This document shows positions 21,250 to 31,620 of a DNA stretch of 64,000 bases, in pieces. Position numbers and translations under genes: made by a program. Source of the stretch: Patella vulgata (taxonomy: Eukaryota; Mollusca; Gastropoda; Patellidae); the NCBI RefSeq assembly GCF_932274485.2, contig NC_065881.2:10946613-11010612 (forward strand), read 5' to 3'. The stretch's first letter is position 1. Each line of letters starts with the position of its first letter. The notes under the pieces were generated by a model that made no database searches, was not told the DNA's origin, and worked only from the letters and a program-made list of their open reading frames with translations.

Positions 21250-21574
21250 TAACACCTTAAAGATTGGAAAGATACATTTAAATTTGCGTAAGAGTATTTT
21301 GAAAATTCACAAAAAGGCTACTATCTCAGTCGTTCTTGCTGTACTAGACAGATTTTCTAGATGTGAAAAGGAAATGTCGAATGGATAGAATCTGAAGTTA
21401 AATGTTATAATGTCACTAGCTATCACAGAGATGAAGACTTACAATAGTAAATGGCTTAGTCAAATCCAGATTATACTAGAGAAATGGGTGAGATATTTAC
21501 CGCCACAAAAAATAAAAATTTTAATACAGAATTCTTTTTACATTTATTTAAAACCTGATTACATGACATATATA

Positions 21575-21800
21575 TCCACATTGATCCGAAGGGAATATTC
21601 GCTAAGCCGCTACAATCACTGATAAGGATGACATCGACTTAATGAACCAAAAATATTAACTTTTTTCCTCGGACAAATTAAATTTTAAAACCTTTTTTTT
21701 AATGTATTAGAAAAATAAATAAAGACGTTTGAAGTACATGTATTTGTAGGTAAAAATTATTTCCTACTTTAGTGCAAATGGGTATTAAAATGAGTAAAGG
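21575..21800 (+). repeat. Dispersed repeat R, copy 3
   Basis: TTGATCCGAAGGGAATATTC to TTAGTGCAAATGGGTATTAA; parallels 20088-20290. Confidence 0.65.
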
Positions 21801-22080
21801 GCACCATTGTGTCACAACTTCACTATAATATATCTCGACGAATATTATATTGCCCGTTTGGCAGGGCCTATTTTAAGGTAATTTTCTCGGAGCACGTTCC
21901 TCTGGCAACGTTAATTCTAATGGATTTAGTACAATTATGGGCCTCTCTTCAGTGATATCTGGCACGCCTTTTTGCCCAAATTGAAACTTTCTGAGAGCAC
22001 GTCTTTTTATTTCTCAGAGCTCAGGTTTCACTCATGAGGGCACGGACGTCAGGGACGTGCTTCAATGCCAGATACAATAG
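21801..22080. other. Intron 1 sequence without recognised feature
   Basis: No repeat or gene recognised; contains short GAGCACG words. Confidence 0.35.
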
Positions 22081-22084
22081 GCTA

Positions 22085-22500
22085 GTCGGTTGGTAGGTTC
22101 AATGCACTCGGCAAACCTCGGCAGATTCCGTTACTCTACATCTAGCCTCGGCTGTATGACGGTAAGTGATATGTACCTACGCCTATACAATTGCGATGCG
22201 GCACCGGTTTACTTATTAGGAAAACTTGCCGCTTTTAAAAAGAAGTTATCAAAATTACGGCGCTCGTATGTAGAATTTTTAGTGCAAAGTTGTCCTTGTT
22301 TGTAGAAAATCGAACAAACTTGAAAGAAAAACAGCTTCAGACTTTGAAATAATTGTACATAATAAAACATTCTTCAAAGGCGTCGTCATGGGCAACGCAG
22401 TTGGTAATCCGGAAACTTGATAGTAGTTCCAATGGAGGACTTCGTCATACAGCCGAGGCTGAGGTTTGCCGAGTTGGGGTTCAATGTACCATTTCCTCAG
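22085..22500. repeat. Inverted repeat pair around AGCCTCGGCTGTATGACG
   Basis: GGTTCAATGCACTCGGCAAA with CCTCGGCTGTATGACG near 22097-22161 is mirrored by CGTCATACAGCCGAGGCTGA with GGTTTGCCGAGTTGGGGTTC near 22443-22487. Likely ends of a decayed foldback element of about 400 bp. Confidence 0.6.
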
Positions 22501-22689
22501 GCGTTCTGCATGATGACTATGAGGAGTATGGTATTGGTGTTTGGTGTTTACTAAATGAGTTTTAATGGCAGTAATAAATTAACGACGCAGTTCTGTTTAT
22601 GGTAAACATATGTTGTACAGTTTATTATAAATCATCCAAACAACTAAAATAAACACGGCTATGTTTCTATTCTGATTCTCTTACAGTTT

Positions 22690-22690
22690 G

Positions 22691-22721
<31 letters not shown>

Positions 22722-22965
22722 CTAGGTCATTTCGGGGAAAACCCACTCGACACAAACTAGGTCATTTCTGGACTAACATATGGTTCAGTTTTAATTCAAT
22801 AATTTGCTTGCTTTTAGGGGTCTTTTAGCAGTGGGAGGAAACCGGAGGAGCTAGAGAAACCCGACGAGGTTGGACAGGCGACCCTACTCCTTGTCACGTA
22901 CAACCGTGGAATCGACACCACGCCAGTCGACTCGATAACAGACTTTATGATACAAGTTAGCAAGC
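22690..22965 (-). repeat. SINE family B copy with (GA)n
   Basis: (GA)n, CTCGACACAAACTAGGTCAT, GGGAGGAAACCGGAGGAGC, then ACAACCGTGGAATCGACACC; the head is partly lost. Confidence 0.8.
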
Positions 22966-23279
22966 ATAATAAAAACTACAAGAGAAGCATGGTTATAAGC
23001 GTAGCTCTTATTAAAATACAGTTATTGCTTTCCCAGAAATTATATGAAGTGGAGGCAAGTCTTTAACTCAATATCATCCACACTCTTCGACATTGCAAAT
23101 ACGACTTATTGGTCAATTCAAATCAATAATGATGTTGTTATCTTACAGTGAAAAGATGGTCTTTCTGATATCCAAGTTACATGGCATGCCCAGATTGCCG
23201 GAGATACGTCATCACACACTACTACGATAACATCTTAATGAATATCAGTTTGCTACTCATCTTGCTGTTGTTGTTATAT

Positions 23280-23395
23280 TCACGGGACCTCAGTTTTCCG
23301 TCCAATCCGAACGACTAGACACTGTGTTCAGCACTTTCAAGGGGAACCCACGCTAGAAAATACCGCGGAACTTTCTGGGCCAACACTTGGGGCAT
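23280..23395 (-). repeat. SINE family A, head-side fragment
   Basis: CACGGGACCTCAGTTTTCCG, CGAACGACTAGACACTG, GGGGAACCCACGC, GGAACTTTCTGGGCCAACAC. Confidence 0.7.
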
Positions 23396-23489
23396 CTTAC
23401 GCACTGACCACCCTAACAACCATGATGTTAGTCTAATTTTAGCCAATCACAACCCTGCATTTTTCGGACCATATCTAATTTTTCACCGC

Positions 23490-23779
23490 TTAAAGATGCA
23501 TTATGTAAGAATATATTTGCCTATTGCAGGCCTTTCTTTGGGCCTTAGATGTTATAAATCATTAAGACATTTATTAACATGACAAGACCATAATCAACTC
23601 TAGATCATCGGATCGCTCCGATTTTAAGTGGATTAGAACGGTTCGGCTATTTAATACTTTAATTTAAAAATGGAGAAGCGAGGCTAAGACTTGATTGACC
23701 AGTACGGTGGTTACGACCAATGCGCACATTTTGTCACAACTAAAACTCTTTATCTAAATTTAACATAATACCCCTTTAA
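23490..23779 (+). mobile_element. TTAA-target MITE (family T), shortened
   Basis: Begins TTAAAGATGCATTATGTAAG, includes GCAGGCCTTTCTTTGGGCC and CATAATCAACTCTAGATC, ends CCCCTTTAA. Confidence 0.7.
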
Positions 23780-23782
23780 TCT

Positions 23783-24098
23783 ACGCTGCATTGGCCGAGA
23801 AAGTTCATCCAGATTTTCCGGCGTGGTTTCCCCTTGTCAGTGATGCAGGACGGGGGGCCTGACAAGGACAGATGTCTAGTCGTTCGGATGGGACGAAAAA
23901 CCGAGGTCCCGTGTACATATTGGCGTGCGCGTAAAAGATCCCTTGGCAGTTGGAATTCGATATAAGAGTAGGCCGTAGCGCCGCTGCCCGGGCAAAATTT
24001 TCCTCATAACACACTGTATGGCGTATGCCCGTCTTCATTAGCCCAGTTTAGGAGCAGAACTGTAGGACGTTAAACCCCATTTCATTTCATTTCATTTT
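23783..24098 (+). repeat. SINE family A copy
   Basis: GCATTGGCCGAGAAAGTTCA through the core to GACGTTAAACCCCAT and (TTTCA)n. The tRNA part is truncated. Confidence 0.9.
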
Positions 24099-24239
24099 TT
24101 AATCTACGCTACAATGGACTCAAATTTTTTATTTAAGCTTGGAAGAGATTAAAAATCACTCAAGTGGCTATAAATTAGCGAAGTAAAGTGCTGATAAAAT
24201 TTTACCACGAAGGAACCACTTTGCTATGCCCCATATATA

Positions 24240-24895
24240 GCCACGGCGGCTTATTGAGTAAGACGCTGGCTCGCTAGTCTGGAGGAATCGGGTTCGCTCC
24301 CGGTGTTGGCTAAGATTTTCCATCGTGATTTCCCCTTGTCAATGGAGCAGGACGGAGGGCCTGACAAAAACAGCTGTCTAGTCGTTCGGAATCCCGTGTA
24401 CACATTGGCATACACGTAAAAGATCCCCTGGCAGTTGGAATTCAATATAACAGTAGACCGTAGCGCCGCTGTCCGGGCAAACATTTCCCTCGTGACACTA
24501 TATGGCGTATGTTGTCTTCAGTAGCCCAGTCGGTGTAGAACAGTAGAATGTTAAACCCTATTTCATTTCGGTGTTCGATCCCTGCATTGGCCGAGAAAGT
24601 TCATCCAGATTTTCCGGCGTGGTTCCCCCTTGTCAGTGATGCAGGACGGTGGGCCTGGCAAGGACAGCTGTCTAGTCATTCGGATGAGACGAAAAGCCGA
24701 GGTCCCGTGTACACATTGGCGTGCACGTAAAAGATCCCTTGACAGTTGGAATTCGATATAAGAGTAGGCCGTAGTGCCGCTGTCCGGGCAAAAATTTCCC
24801 TCATAGCACACTGTATGGCGTATGCCCGTCTTCATTAGCCCAGTTCGGAGCAAAACAGTAGGACTTTAAACCCCTTTTCATTTCAATTTCCTATT
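24240..24895 (+). repeat. Two SINE family A copies in tandem
   Basis: Copy 1 (24240-24572) has a tRNA-like head GCGGCTTATTGAGTAAGACG and a B-box GGGTTCGCTCCCGG. Copy 2 (24573-24895) starts at GTGTTCGATCCCTGC directly after the first tail. A short third tail piece lies at 24905-24950. Confidence 0.88.
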
Positions 24896-24950
24896 TCATT
24901 TCATTTTCCTACGAACCTCAGAACAGTAAGACGTTAAAACCCCATTTCAT

Positions 24951-25307
24951 TTCCAACGAACCATACCTACAATAAGTAGCGCAACGCTTTAGACCACTAG
25001 ACAACCCAATCCGTTGACTTATATAACAAGTAATGCTTTAGAAACGTAGATAACCATTGTACAACTAAATGTCAGATTTATATAATATTAGAAACACATG
25101 TATACAATACATGTCGACGTCATACATACAACAAAAACACCGAGCGGATAGATAAATATTAGCACGCGACGGCTAAGACTATTATAACGAGAACACCGGG
25201 AATATATAGGCTAAACATAATTTGTATAATTGTCCTTTTGAACCACACTAACGTGGCCTTTAATAAATATTTTTGTTAAAATATAGAATCCTAAAATGGA
25301 ATCTTAC
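24951..25307. other. Intron 1 start, AT-rich
   Basis: First 350 bp of intron 1 of the calmodulin-like gene; nothing recognised. Confidence 0.4.
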
Positions 25308-25310
25308 CAT
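25308..25310 (-). CDS. Calmodulin-like gene, exon 1 coding part (initiator ATG only)
   Basis: On the minus strand GACAAAATG|GTAAGATTCC places a start codon directly before a good donor. It leaves in phase 0, as exon 2 requires, giving MASKSTQK. The upstream part (about 25311-25420 or further) would be 5' UTR. The start context AAAATGG is favourable. Together the five exons give 157 residues and the gene covers at least 25 kb, 16 kb of it intron 1. Exon 1 is inferred from phase and signal only. Confidence 0.55.
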
Positions 25311-25520
25311 TTTGTCGTATCCAGGAATACCTCTGGTTATCTCCGACTTGAGGCGTGCTAATCCTCTTCGCAAAGCGATCCTACCATTGCTTCGGTAACA
25401 TGAAAAGTTTCTGATAACAACACGAACTGATCGCGCGCTTCCTGCAACTAGGTTTAAAGAAGCAGAACACGCGCTGCCTTCCGCTAATCGGAGGTGGCGT
25501 CTGACATCATGAGGTATGTA
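25311..25520 (-). promoter_or_regulatory. Probable 5' UTR and promoter of the calmodulin-like gene
   Basis: Less repetitive and richer in CpG than its surroundings, upstream of the proposed start. No TATA box was recognised. Confidence 0.35.
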
Positions 25521-25649
25521 TCTCAGCTAGTTTGTAAGTGTATATCTACACGATTCAGGTTTATATTATAGATAGACTAACTGTCAAAATATCATAGTCT
25601 TATCTTCCACTGATAACATTCTGAAGCACTAAGAAAAGTGCTTACATCA

Positions 25650-25980
25650 CAGTTCTGCTCCGAACTGGGTAAATAAAGACGGGCATACGCCATACAGTGT
25701 GCTATGAGGGAAATTTTGCACGGATAGCGGCACTACGGCCTACTCTTATATCAAATTCCAACAGTCAAGGGATCTTTCGCGTGCATGTCAATGTGTACAC
25801 GGGACCTCGGTTTTTCGTACCATCCGAACGACTAGACAGCTGTCCTTGTCAGGCCCTCCGTCCTGCATCACTGGCAAGGGTGAGGAACCACGCCGGAAAA
25901 TCTGGATGAACTTTCTTGGCCAATGCAGGGATAGATCACCCGACCTCCAGGCTTGCCCACTTAGCCACCGTGATCCCCTT
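25650..25980 (-). repeat. SINE family A, long copy with head
   Basis: CAGTTCTGCTCCGAACTGGG through CCTCCGTCCTGCATCACTGG to AATGCAGGGATAGATCACCC and CTTAGCCACCGTGATCCCC, which is the reversed tRNA head. Confidence 0.88.
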
Positions 25981-26014
25981 ACATAATAGAACAACTTCAC
26001 TAATGAGGAAAACA

Positions 26015-26870
26015 CATTGCACCATCTGATTCGTGTAAAGCGCGCATTAGATCATCACGTCTGTCATTGGCGTGGTTTCGAATCCTCACTTGTACGTGAC
26101 AAGTGGAGGTCCAACTTCGTGGGTTTTCTCCGGAACCTCCGGTTTAATCCCACACCTAAAGACCCCTACGTGCATGAAGTAAAATTAAACCATAAGTTTG
26201 TCCCGAAACGAAATGGGGTTTCACGTCCAACGTTTCTGTGCCGAATGGGCTAATGAAGACGGACCCATCATTCTGTAACACTAGGTTACTTTCTAAAACA
26301 GATGAATTTTTATTTTATGTAAAGACAAGAAATGAATCCGGGTTTAACATCCCACTGTTCTGCTCCAGTTGGGTTAATGAAGACGGACACCTGCAATACA
26401 GTGTGCTATGAGAGAAATTGAGCCATGATAGCGGTATTCCGGCTGCCAAGGGATATTTTACGCATGGCGTTAACCTCCATTTCATTGCAATTAATATACA
26501 AAGCATGGCTACTTAAATTAAACCTTCTTTTCAACACCGACTGGGATAATGAAGACGGGCATATGACATACAGTGTGCTATGAGGGAAATTCTGCCTGGA
26601 CAGTGGCGCTACGGCCTACTGTTATATCGAATTCCAATTGTCAAGGGTTCTTATGGCACACTGCATGGCGTAAGCACATATTCATTTTAAAACACGGTCG
26701 GAGGTGGGGTGGGGCGAATGGTTAGCGCGTGCGGGTTGTATCATAATGTCTGTCTTTGAGTCAACTGGCGTGGTTTCGAGTCCTCGGTTGTAAGTGACAA
26801 GGAGAAGGGTCGCCTGTTCAACCTCGCGGGTTTCCTCCCACTACTAAAGACTCATACACAGTTAAAAATA
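26015..26870. repeat. Cluster of SINE fragments (B, A, A, A, B)
   Basis: SINE B piece 26015-26215 (+), SINE A tail pieces 26205-26265, 26335-26430 and 26535-26690 (-), SINE B piece 26700-26870 (+). All are truncated. Confidence 0.7.
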
Positions 26871-27150
26871 AAAATAATAAGGTAGTTTACACCTATTCGG
26901 GTGGAAACTAGTTGCAACCTAAATATGGGTAACTCCCAGCCTTTAGTGGTGTAAACCGACAACACCCAAGTAGTGTAGAACATTACACCAATTCAGGTGG
27001 AAACTAGTTGCCACTTCCAGTAGTGTAATCTGCCGGGTGCACTCAGATAGTGTAATGTTACACTTAAATAGTTTACACTCTTGGGTGTAGATAAGCTTTA
27101 CCCCTCAAGGATGTTTTGTAAATTACACTTTCATTTTAATTGTTACACCA
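26868..27150. mobile_element. TIR-type repeat rich in GTGTAA/TTACAC words
   Basis: Begins CAGTTAAAAATAAAAATAAT; contains CCTATTCGGGTGGAAACTAG twice and many TTACAC/GTGTAA words. Resembles the element at 28555-29060. Confidence 0.5.
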
Positions 27151-27279
27151 ATGCGGAGGTAATTTGTTTTGTTGGATATTTATTTCAAGCCAAAAACTTC
27201 TAAATTCAGAAAACTTGAAATTGGCTATCGGTCTCTATGATAATAATTAGTAAATGGCGTTTAACCCGACACAGATTGC

Positions 27280-27620
27280 CTGGAGGTCGGGTGTTCGATC
27301 CCTGCATTGGCCGAGAAAGTTCATCTGGATTTTCCGACGTGGTTTCCCCTTGTCAGTGGTGCAGAACTTAGGGCCTGACAAGGACAGCTGTCTAGTCCTT
27401 CGGATGAGACGAAAAACCGAGGTCCCGTGTATACATTGGAATGCACGTAAAAGATCCCTTGGCGGTTGGAATTCGATATAAGAGTAGGCCGTAGCGCCGC
27501 TGCCCGGGCAAAATATCTCTCATAGCACACTGTATCGCGTATGCCCGTCTTCATTAGCTCAGGTTAGGAGCAGAACAGTAGGACGTTAAACCCCATTTCA
27601 TTTCATTTCATTTCATTTCC
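27280..27620 (+). repeat. SINE family A copy
   Basis: CTGGAGGTCGGGTGTTCGAT (B box) through core to GACGTTAAACCCCAT and four TTTCA units. Confidence 0.9.
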
Positions 27621-27910
27621 GACACAGATTACATATAGACCGTCGGCTACTTCGTTTCATTTTACAACGACATTAAATTGACAAATACCCATCAGACTGA
27701 TTCAAATTCAACTGCTGTTGGGCAATAAGATAATCTGCATCAATTTACAATGAAAATAAATCATGAGGAAAAATCAATACACATATGCTTACAATTTAGC
27801 GGAATAATGTGGTTTATTCATTTATGCACCTCGCCTGAATTAAGAATTATTGTACTTGGTAATATTTTGAAACATTTACACGTCTAAAACAATCTATACT
27901 TTACTAATTA
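27621..27910. other. Unique AT-rich intergenic sequence
   Basis: No ORF or repeat recognised. Confidence 0.4.
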
Positions 27911-28291
27911 TGAAAATGAAATGAAATGGAATGGGGTTTAACGTCCTACTGTTCTGCTCCTAACCTGGGCTAATGAAGACGGGCATACGCCATACAGTGT
28001 GCTATGAGGGATATTTTGCCCGATCAGCGGCGCTACGGCCTACTCTTATATCGAATTCCAACTGCCAAGGGATCTTTTACGTGCACGCCAATGTGTACAC
28101 GGGACCTCGGTTTTTCTTCCCATCCGATCGACTAGACAGCTGTCCTTGTCAGGCCCTCCGTCCTGCATCTCTGACAAGGGGAAACCACGCCGGAAAATCG
28201 GGATGAACTTTCTAGGCCAATGCAGGGATCGAACACCCGACCTCCAGGCTAGCGAGCCAGCGCCTTACCCACTTAGCCACGTGATCCCCTT
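27911..28291 (-). repeat. SINE family A, best full-length copy
   Basis: Runs from the tail (ATGAAATGAAATGGAATGGG) to a complete tRNA-like head. Read on the minus strand the head has the A-box-like TGGCTAAGTGGGTAAGGCG and the B-box GGTCGGGTGTTCGATCCC. This copy is the best model for the family. Confidence 0.93.
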
Positions 28292-28530
28292 ACTCATTAT
28301 GAGTAGACATTCTAAAATGAGTTATAGCGCAATTAACGCCATATTTACCCCCCCCCCCCCAAAAAAAAAGAAAACACGGGATGAACTTTCTCGGCCAATG
28401 CAGGGATCGAACACCCGACCCCGAGGCTAGCGAGCCAGCGCCTTACCCACTTAGCCACGTGATCCCCTTACTCATTATGAGTAGACATTCTAAAATGAGT
28501 TATAGCGGAATTAACGCCATATTTAAAAAA
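28197..28530 (-). repeat. Direct duplication of SINE A head plus flank, with C/A tracts
   Basis: 28197-28349 recurs at 28375-28527 with few differences, including non-SINE flank (GAGTAGACATTCTAAAATGA). The junction holds a C run followed by an A run; the second copy ends in another A-rich tract. Confidence 0.85.
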
Positions 28531-28554
28531 AAAAAAAACAAAAAAAAAAAACAC

Positions 28555-29062
28555 GCACAAATTGGAGTACACAAATACTTTTGTAAGGCAAGATACGGTG
28601 TAAACTTGACACCATATTTGGAGAAATGTTTCCCTAAAATAATTACACCTGTTGGTGTAAATACAATGAAACGCTTGTAGAGGGGTAGCTCACCCAAACA
28701 CCCTTTAGCGGCTATAATTACACCTATTCTGGTGTTCAGTACTCATGAATATCGATTACACTTTTGCAACCCAATAAACGCTGTAAAATTAACGCTGTTC
28801 TGATTTATTCCCCAATAATAGTTACACCCTTTTGTGTAAATGCAGTATAACACTTGCAGTGGTGTAGCTTATCGAAAACACCCTACAATTACACCTATTC
28901 AGGTGTTTAGTAATCATGAATATCGATTACACTTGTTAGGTGTAGTTCTTTTAGTTGGTTACCCTTGGACATATATTACATTCAAAAAACCCTAGCTGTG
29001 GTGTAAAGTTTACACTTAATTAACACTGCTTATTGTTTTTAATTACACCCATTTTTAACAGT
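28555..29062. mobile_element. TIR-type repeat with GTGTAA words
   Basis: TTACACC/GGTGTAA words recur on both strands; ends ACACCCATTTTTAACAGTG, like the AACAGTG terminus at 4994. No coding capacity. Confidence 0.55.
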
Positions 29063-29146
29063 GTACGCGCAAGTGAATTATTGAAATAAAATTGAACCAT
29101 ATGTAGGTCCCGAAATGACCTAGTTTAAACCTCATTTCTCTCTCTC
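29063..29146 (+). repeat. SINE family B, 3' end only
   Basis: ACGCGCAAGTGAATTATTGA to the tail and (TC)n; joined directly to the AACAGTG terminus. Confidence 0.75.
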
Positions 29147-29270
29147 ATTAGCACAGTCGGTGCAGAAAGGTAGAAACGTTCGACATAATCCAAGCATGCG
29201 CCTACAAGTGTCATCGAACAGCTGAACAGAACCAGCGGAATATTTAGTCGATGCCCTGGCAAATTCATAT

Positions 29271-29680
29271 TTAAACATACATTATGCAAGAGCTAAATTT
29301 GCCTATTGCTGGTCTTTCTTTAGGCCTGAAATGTTATCTAAATTATTAATTAGACATTAATTAACTTATCGAGACCATAATCACCTCTCGATGGCATCGC
29401 TAGCCCGCGATGTTTATTGGATTAGGTTCCGATTTGCTGTTCGACTTCCATTCATAATTTAATCATAAAATGGATAATCGAGACTATGTTGTTTTTTTTA
29501 TCTTACCGACTTTAGTATTGATGATCGAGGATAGGCCGAAAATTCAATCGCTAAAATCTCGGTTCGGAGTGGATCAATTTGACTGGAATTTTCAGCAAAT
29601 TCCCTTTACATTATGTAGTTTTGAACTTTTATAGTGAGAACTGCCAGCTCTTTATCTTATCTCTCATAATGTATCTTTAA
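29271..29680 (+). mobile_element. TTAA-target MITE (family T) inserted at a gene's stop codon
   Basis: TTAA at 29271-29274 and 29677-29680; ends TTAAACATACATTATGCAAG and TCTCATAATGTATCTTTAA. The right TTAA contains the TAA stop of the minus-strand gene. It also carries AATAAA on the minus strand (29413-29418), a possible polyadenylation signal for that gene. Confidence 0.9.
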
Positions 29681-31074
29681 TCTCTGTAAATTCCACAAGT
29701 TTTGAAATCGATCAGTTTTGATCTGTAAAATGTTAAAAGATTAATAATAAACATTTCGATTTGAGGTTCATTCATATTTACGGCTAGAATAAATTTGTTT
29801 TTAGGGACATCTTTTAAAATATCTGGAATAGTATCTCTGTGTTTAGTTTTTAAACTAATATCGCGTACGCCATGATATACATTATAATTTCGCGTCATGG
29901 CGATCTTAAAGAAATCCGTATCAGAGTTAATCCCTGGATTAAAGATGCTTTTCATCACTAATCCTGATGAATTAAATATATTTTCCCCTTTGATCATGTC
30001 GTTCCGAATCACGTTTTTTTTCTTCGCCGTCGTCGAAGTGATGTCTTTGTCCGTACAGTTGTACCAAAGTCCCCCATTCACGGTTGAATATATTCCAGTG
30101 ATTTCGGATTGCAACATTCGAAAATACTCTAATGACAGAAAAAGTCCTGGTGTTGATGTGATCGGATTGGAGCGTATAAAATCCAGAACGATAGTGATCG
30201 AGTCATTAATTCCAGGTGTGAACTCTGTGGCATACAAGATCAAAGCAAACCGACCGTTTGCCGATTGTTTACATTTATTTATTGCCCTACCAGAAGTGAG
30301 AGGGGTTCCACGAGGTGGGTTGAGTATTTTCAGGTCGCTGTAATCGGCCAAATTATCGTCCCAAATCCCTAAATACTTTTCACCACCTCGGAATGTTTCT
30401 TTGAATGTTTTTAAGACGGCACCGATTCTCGAGCTGTTTGTGTCATTTCTGATATAAAGCTTGTTGATCCAGTAAAAATGATCTGATTTTCCTAAATGTT
30501 CAAGAGTGGGTATCACCTTTGTTGAATCCAGGTCCAGTTTTAATATAATGTATTCGTCTGGATGGGTATTCTCTAATATCCAGGCAGAAATATCGATTAC
30601 ATTCACGGTTTTGTTAACAAATGTAGAATCTGTCAACGATCCCGATTGAACTTTAACTGTTTCGTGTGAAGTACCGCACATGGCGGGAATGAACGTGTGC
30701 TGTCGATATACACTGTAAAGAGGTTTATATGAAATTTCTGGAATAAATGAGAATATAGTGTATTTCAAAGATTGAGGATACGTGTCTAAAAATAACTGGA
30801 CACTTAAAGGAAACGATCCACCACAATTGATAAATATTAAACGCGGTAAATAATCTTTGAATTGTCGGTCCAATTCTTTCTTTTTGCTTGACCGCGGGTG
30901 ACTGCTTGAAGGACCGCGAGTAAATGTTTCTGGGTTTCGATGCCCACCTCTTATTCCAATGACTGGCGATCTGTTTCCAAAATTCTTCAAAACGAAATGA
31001 TCGAATAAGATGCCCCCAGTAACGCACAATACTACAAACACACACTTCTTATACCACCCAGCTGACAGCCTCAT
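29677..31074 (-). CDS. Putative type II membrane protein with FkbM-methyltransferase-like region, intronless
   Basis: An uninterrupted 465-codon frame, by far the longest in the window. The ATG at 31074 (MRLSAGWYKK) is chosen because the frame upstream has only a TTG. Residues about 10-28 (CVFVVLCVTGGILFDHFVL) form one membrane segment after a short basic N-terminus, so the bulk should face the Golgi lumen or outside. Near residue 95 comes LIFINCGGSF; near 165-185, VIDISAWILENTHPDEYIIL then KLDLDSTK resembles the FkbM-family pattern D-W-L-E-DY-V-L-K-DIEG, though the usual D-E-G is not complete. Several NxS/T sites (NDT, NDS, NCT, NSS) fit secretion. The C-terminal half was not recognised. The substrate is unknown; methyl transfer is inference. 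Intronless genes of this sort may arise by retroposition. Confidence 0.8.
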   Translation of the reverse strand: MRLSAGWYKKCVFVVLCVTGGILFDHFVLKNFGNRSPVIGIRGGHRNPETFTRGPSSSHPRSSKKKELDRQFKDYLPRLIFINCGGSFPLSVQLFLDTYPQSLKYTIFSFIPEISYKPLYSVYRQHTFIPAMCGTSHETVKVQSGSLTDSTFVNKTVNVIDISAWILENTHPDEYIILKLDLDSTKVIPTLEHLGKSDHFYWINKLYIRNDTNSSRIGAVLKTFKETFRGGEKYLGIWDDNLADYSDLKILNPPRGTPLTSGRAINKCKQSANGRFALILYATEFTPGINDSITIVLDFIRSNPITSTPGLFLSLEYFRMLQSEITGIYSTVNGGLWYNCTDKDITSTTAKKKNVIRNDMIKGENIFNSSGLVMKSIFNPGINSDTDFFKIAMTRNYNVYHGVRDISLKTKHRDTIPDILKDVPKNKFILAVNMNEPQIEMFIINLLTFYRSKLIDFKTCGIYRD

Positions 31075-31089
31075 TTTAACAAACAAGTC

Positions 31090-31500
31090 ACAACTCTATG
31101 GAATACAATCACTGCTTATAACTGACCGACGTTTTGACTACACCTCTCTATAGTTCAATTCCATTGAAACAAGTTTAGCCTCATTGTAATCCGGTCTATT
31201 AAGGCACGTAGGCCTAGATATGGTTTGTTAGATACCGTGTGCACTAATACACTCCCATTTAAAGAACCTGGGTATATGTAGTATTGATCATATAGATAAT
31301 AGCACTGAAGTAAATCTGTTTTTTTTCTCGATGTAACAGCTCTCGGCAATTGATAAGATTTTTTAGAATATTAAGACAACAGCTGTGGCTATTGTAGTTA
31401 TTAATTGGAATGTTTAACATATTAATAACATACACACCGAGGTGTAAAATATTTTATTAAACAATTACATTATTAAACAATCAACTCAATAATTATGGCG
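31090..31500. promoter_or_regulatory. Upstream region of the intronless gene
   Basis: AT-rich sequence upstream of the start codon; no TATA box or known repeat could be assigned with confidence. Confidence 0.3.
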
Positions 31501-31504
31501 CGGC

Positions 31505-31615
31505 TGGTTCAGAAAAGTAAGACGTTAGTCCCCATTCAGTTTCTTTTATTATAGCCCCCCCCCCCCCCTTGTCAGTGGTGCTGGACAGAGGGTCTGGCAA
31601 GCGACAAGTTATAGT
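31505..31615. repeat. SINE family A fragments in both orientations
   Basis: A tail piece (AAGTAAGACGTTAGTCCCCA) and CCTTGTCAGTGGTGCTGGAC, separated by a C run. Confidence 0.6.
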
Positions 31616-31620
31616 TGTTC

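Noticed and set aside
27973-28206. Conserved small protein MKTGIRHTVCYEGYFA found many times
   Set aside because: It is the translated core of SINE family A, present in many copies in both orientations.
27911-28291. Functional tRNA gene at the SINE head
   Set aside because: A and B boxes are present but no convincing cloverleaf or anticodon stem; it is fused to a SINE core.
29897-30343. 148-codon plus-strand frame
   Set aside because: Antisense shadow of the intronless 465-residue gene.
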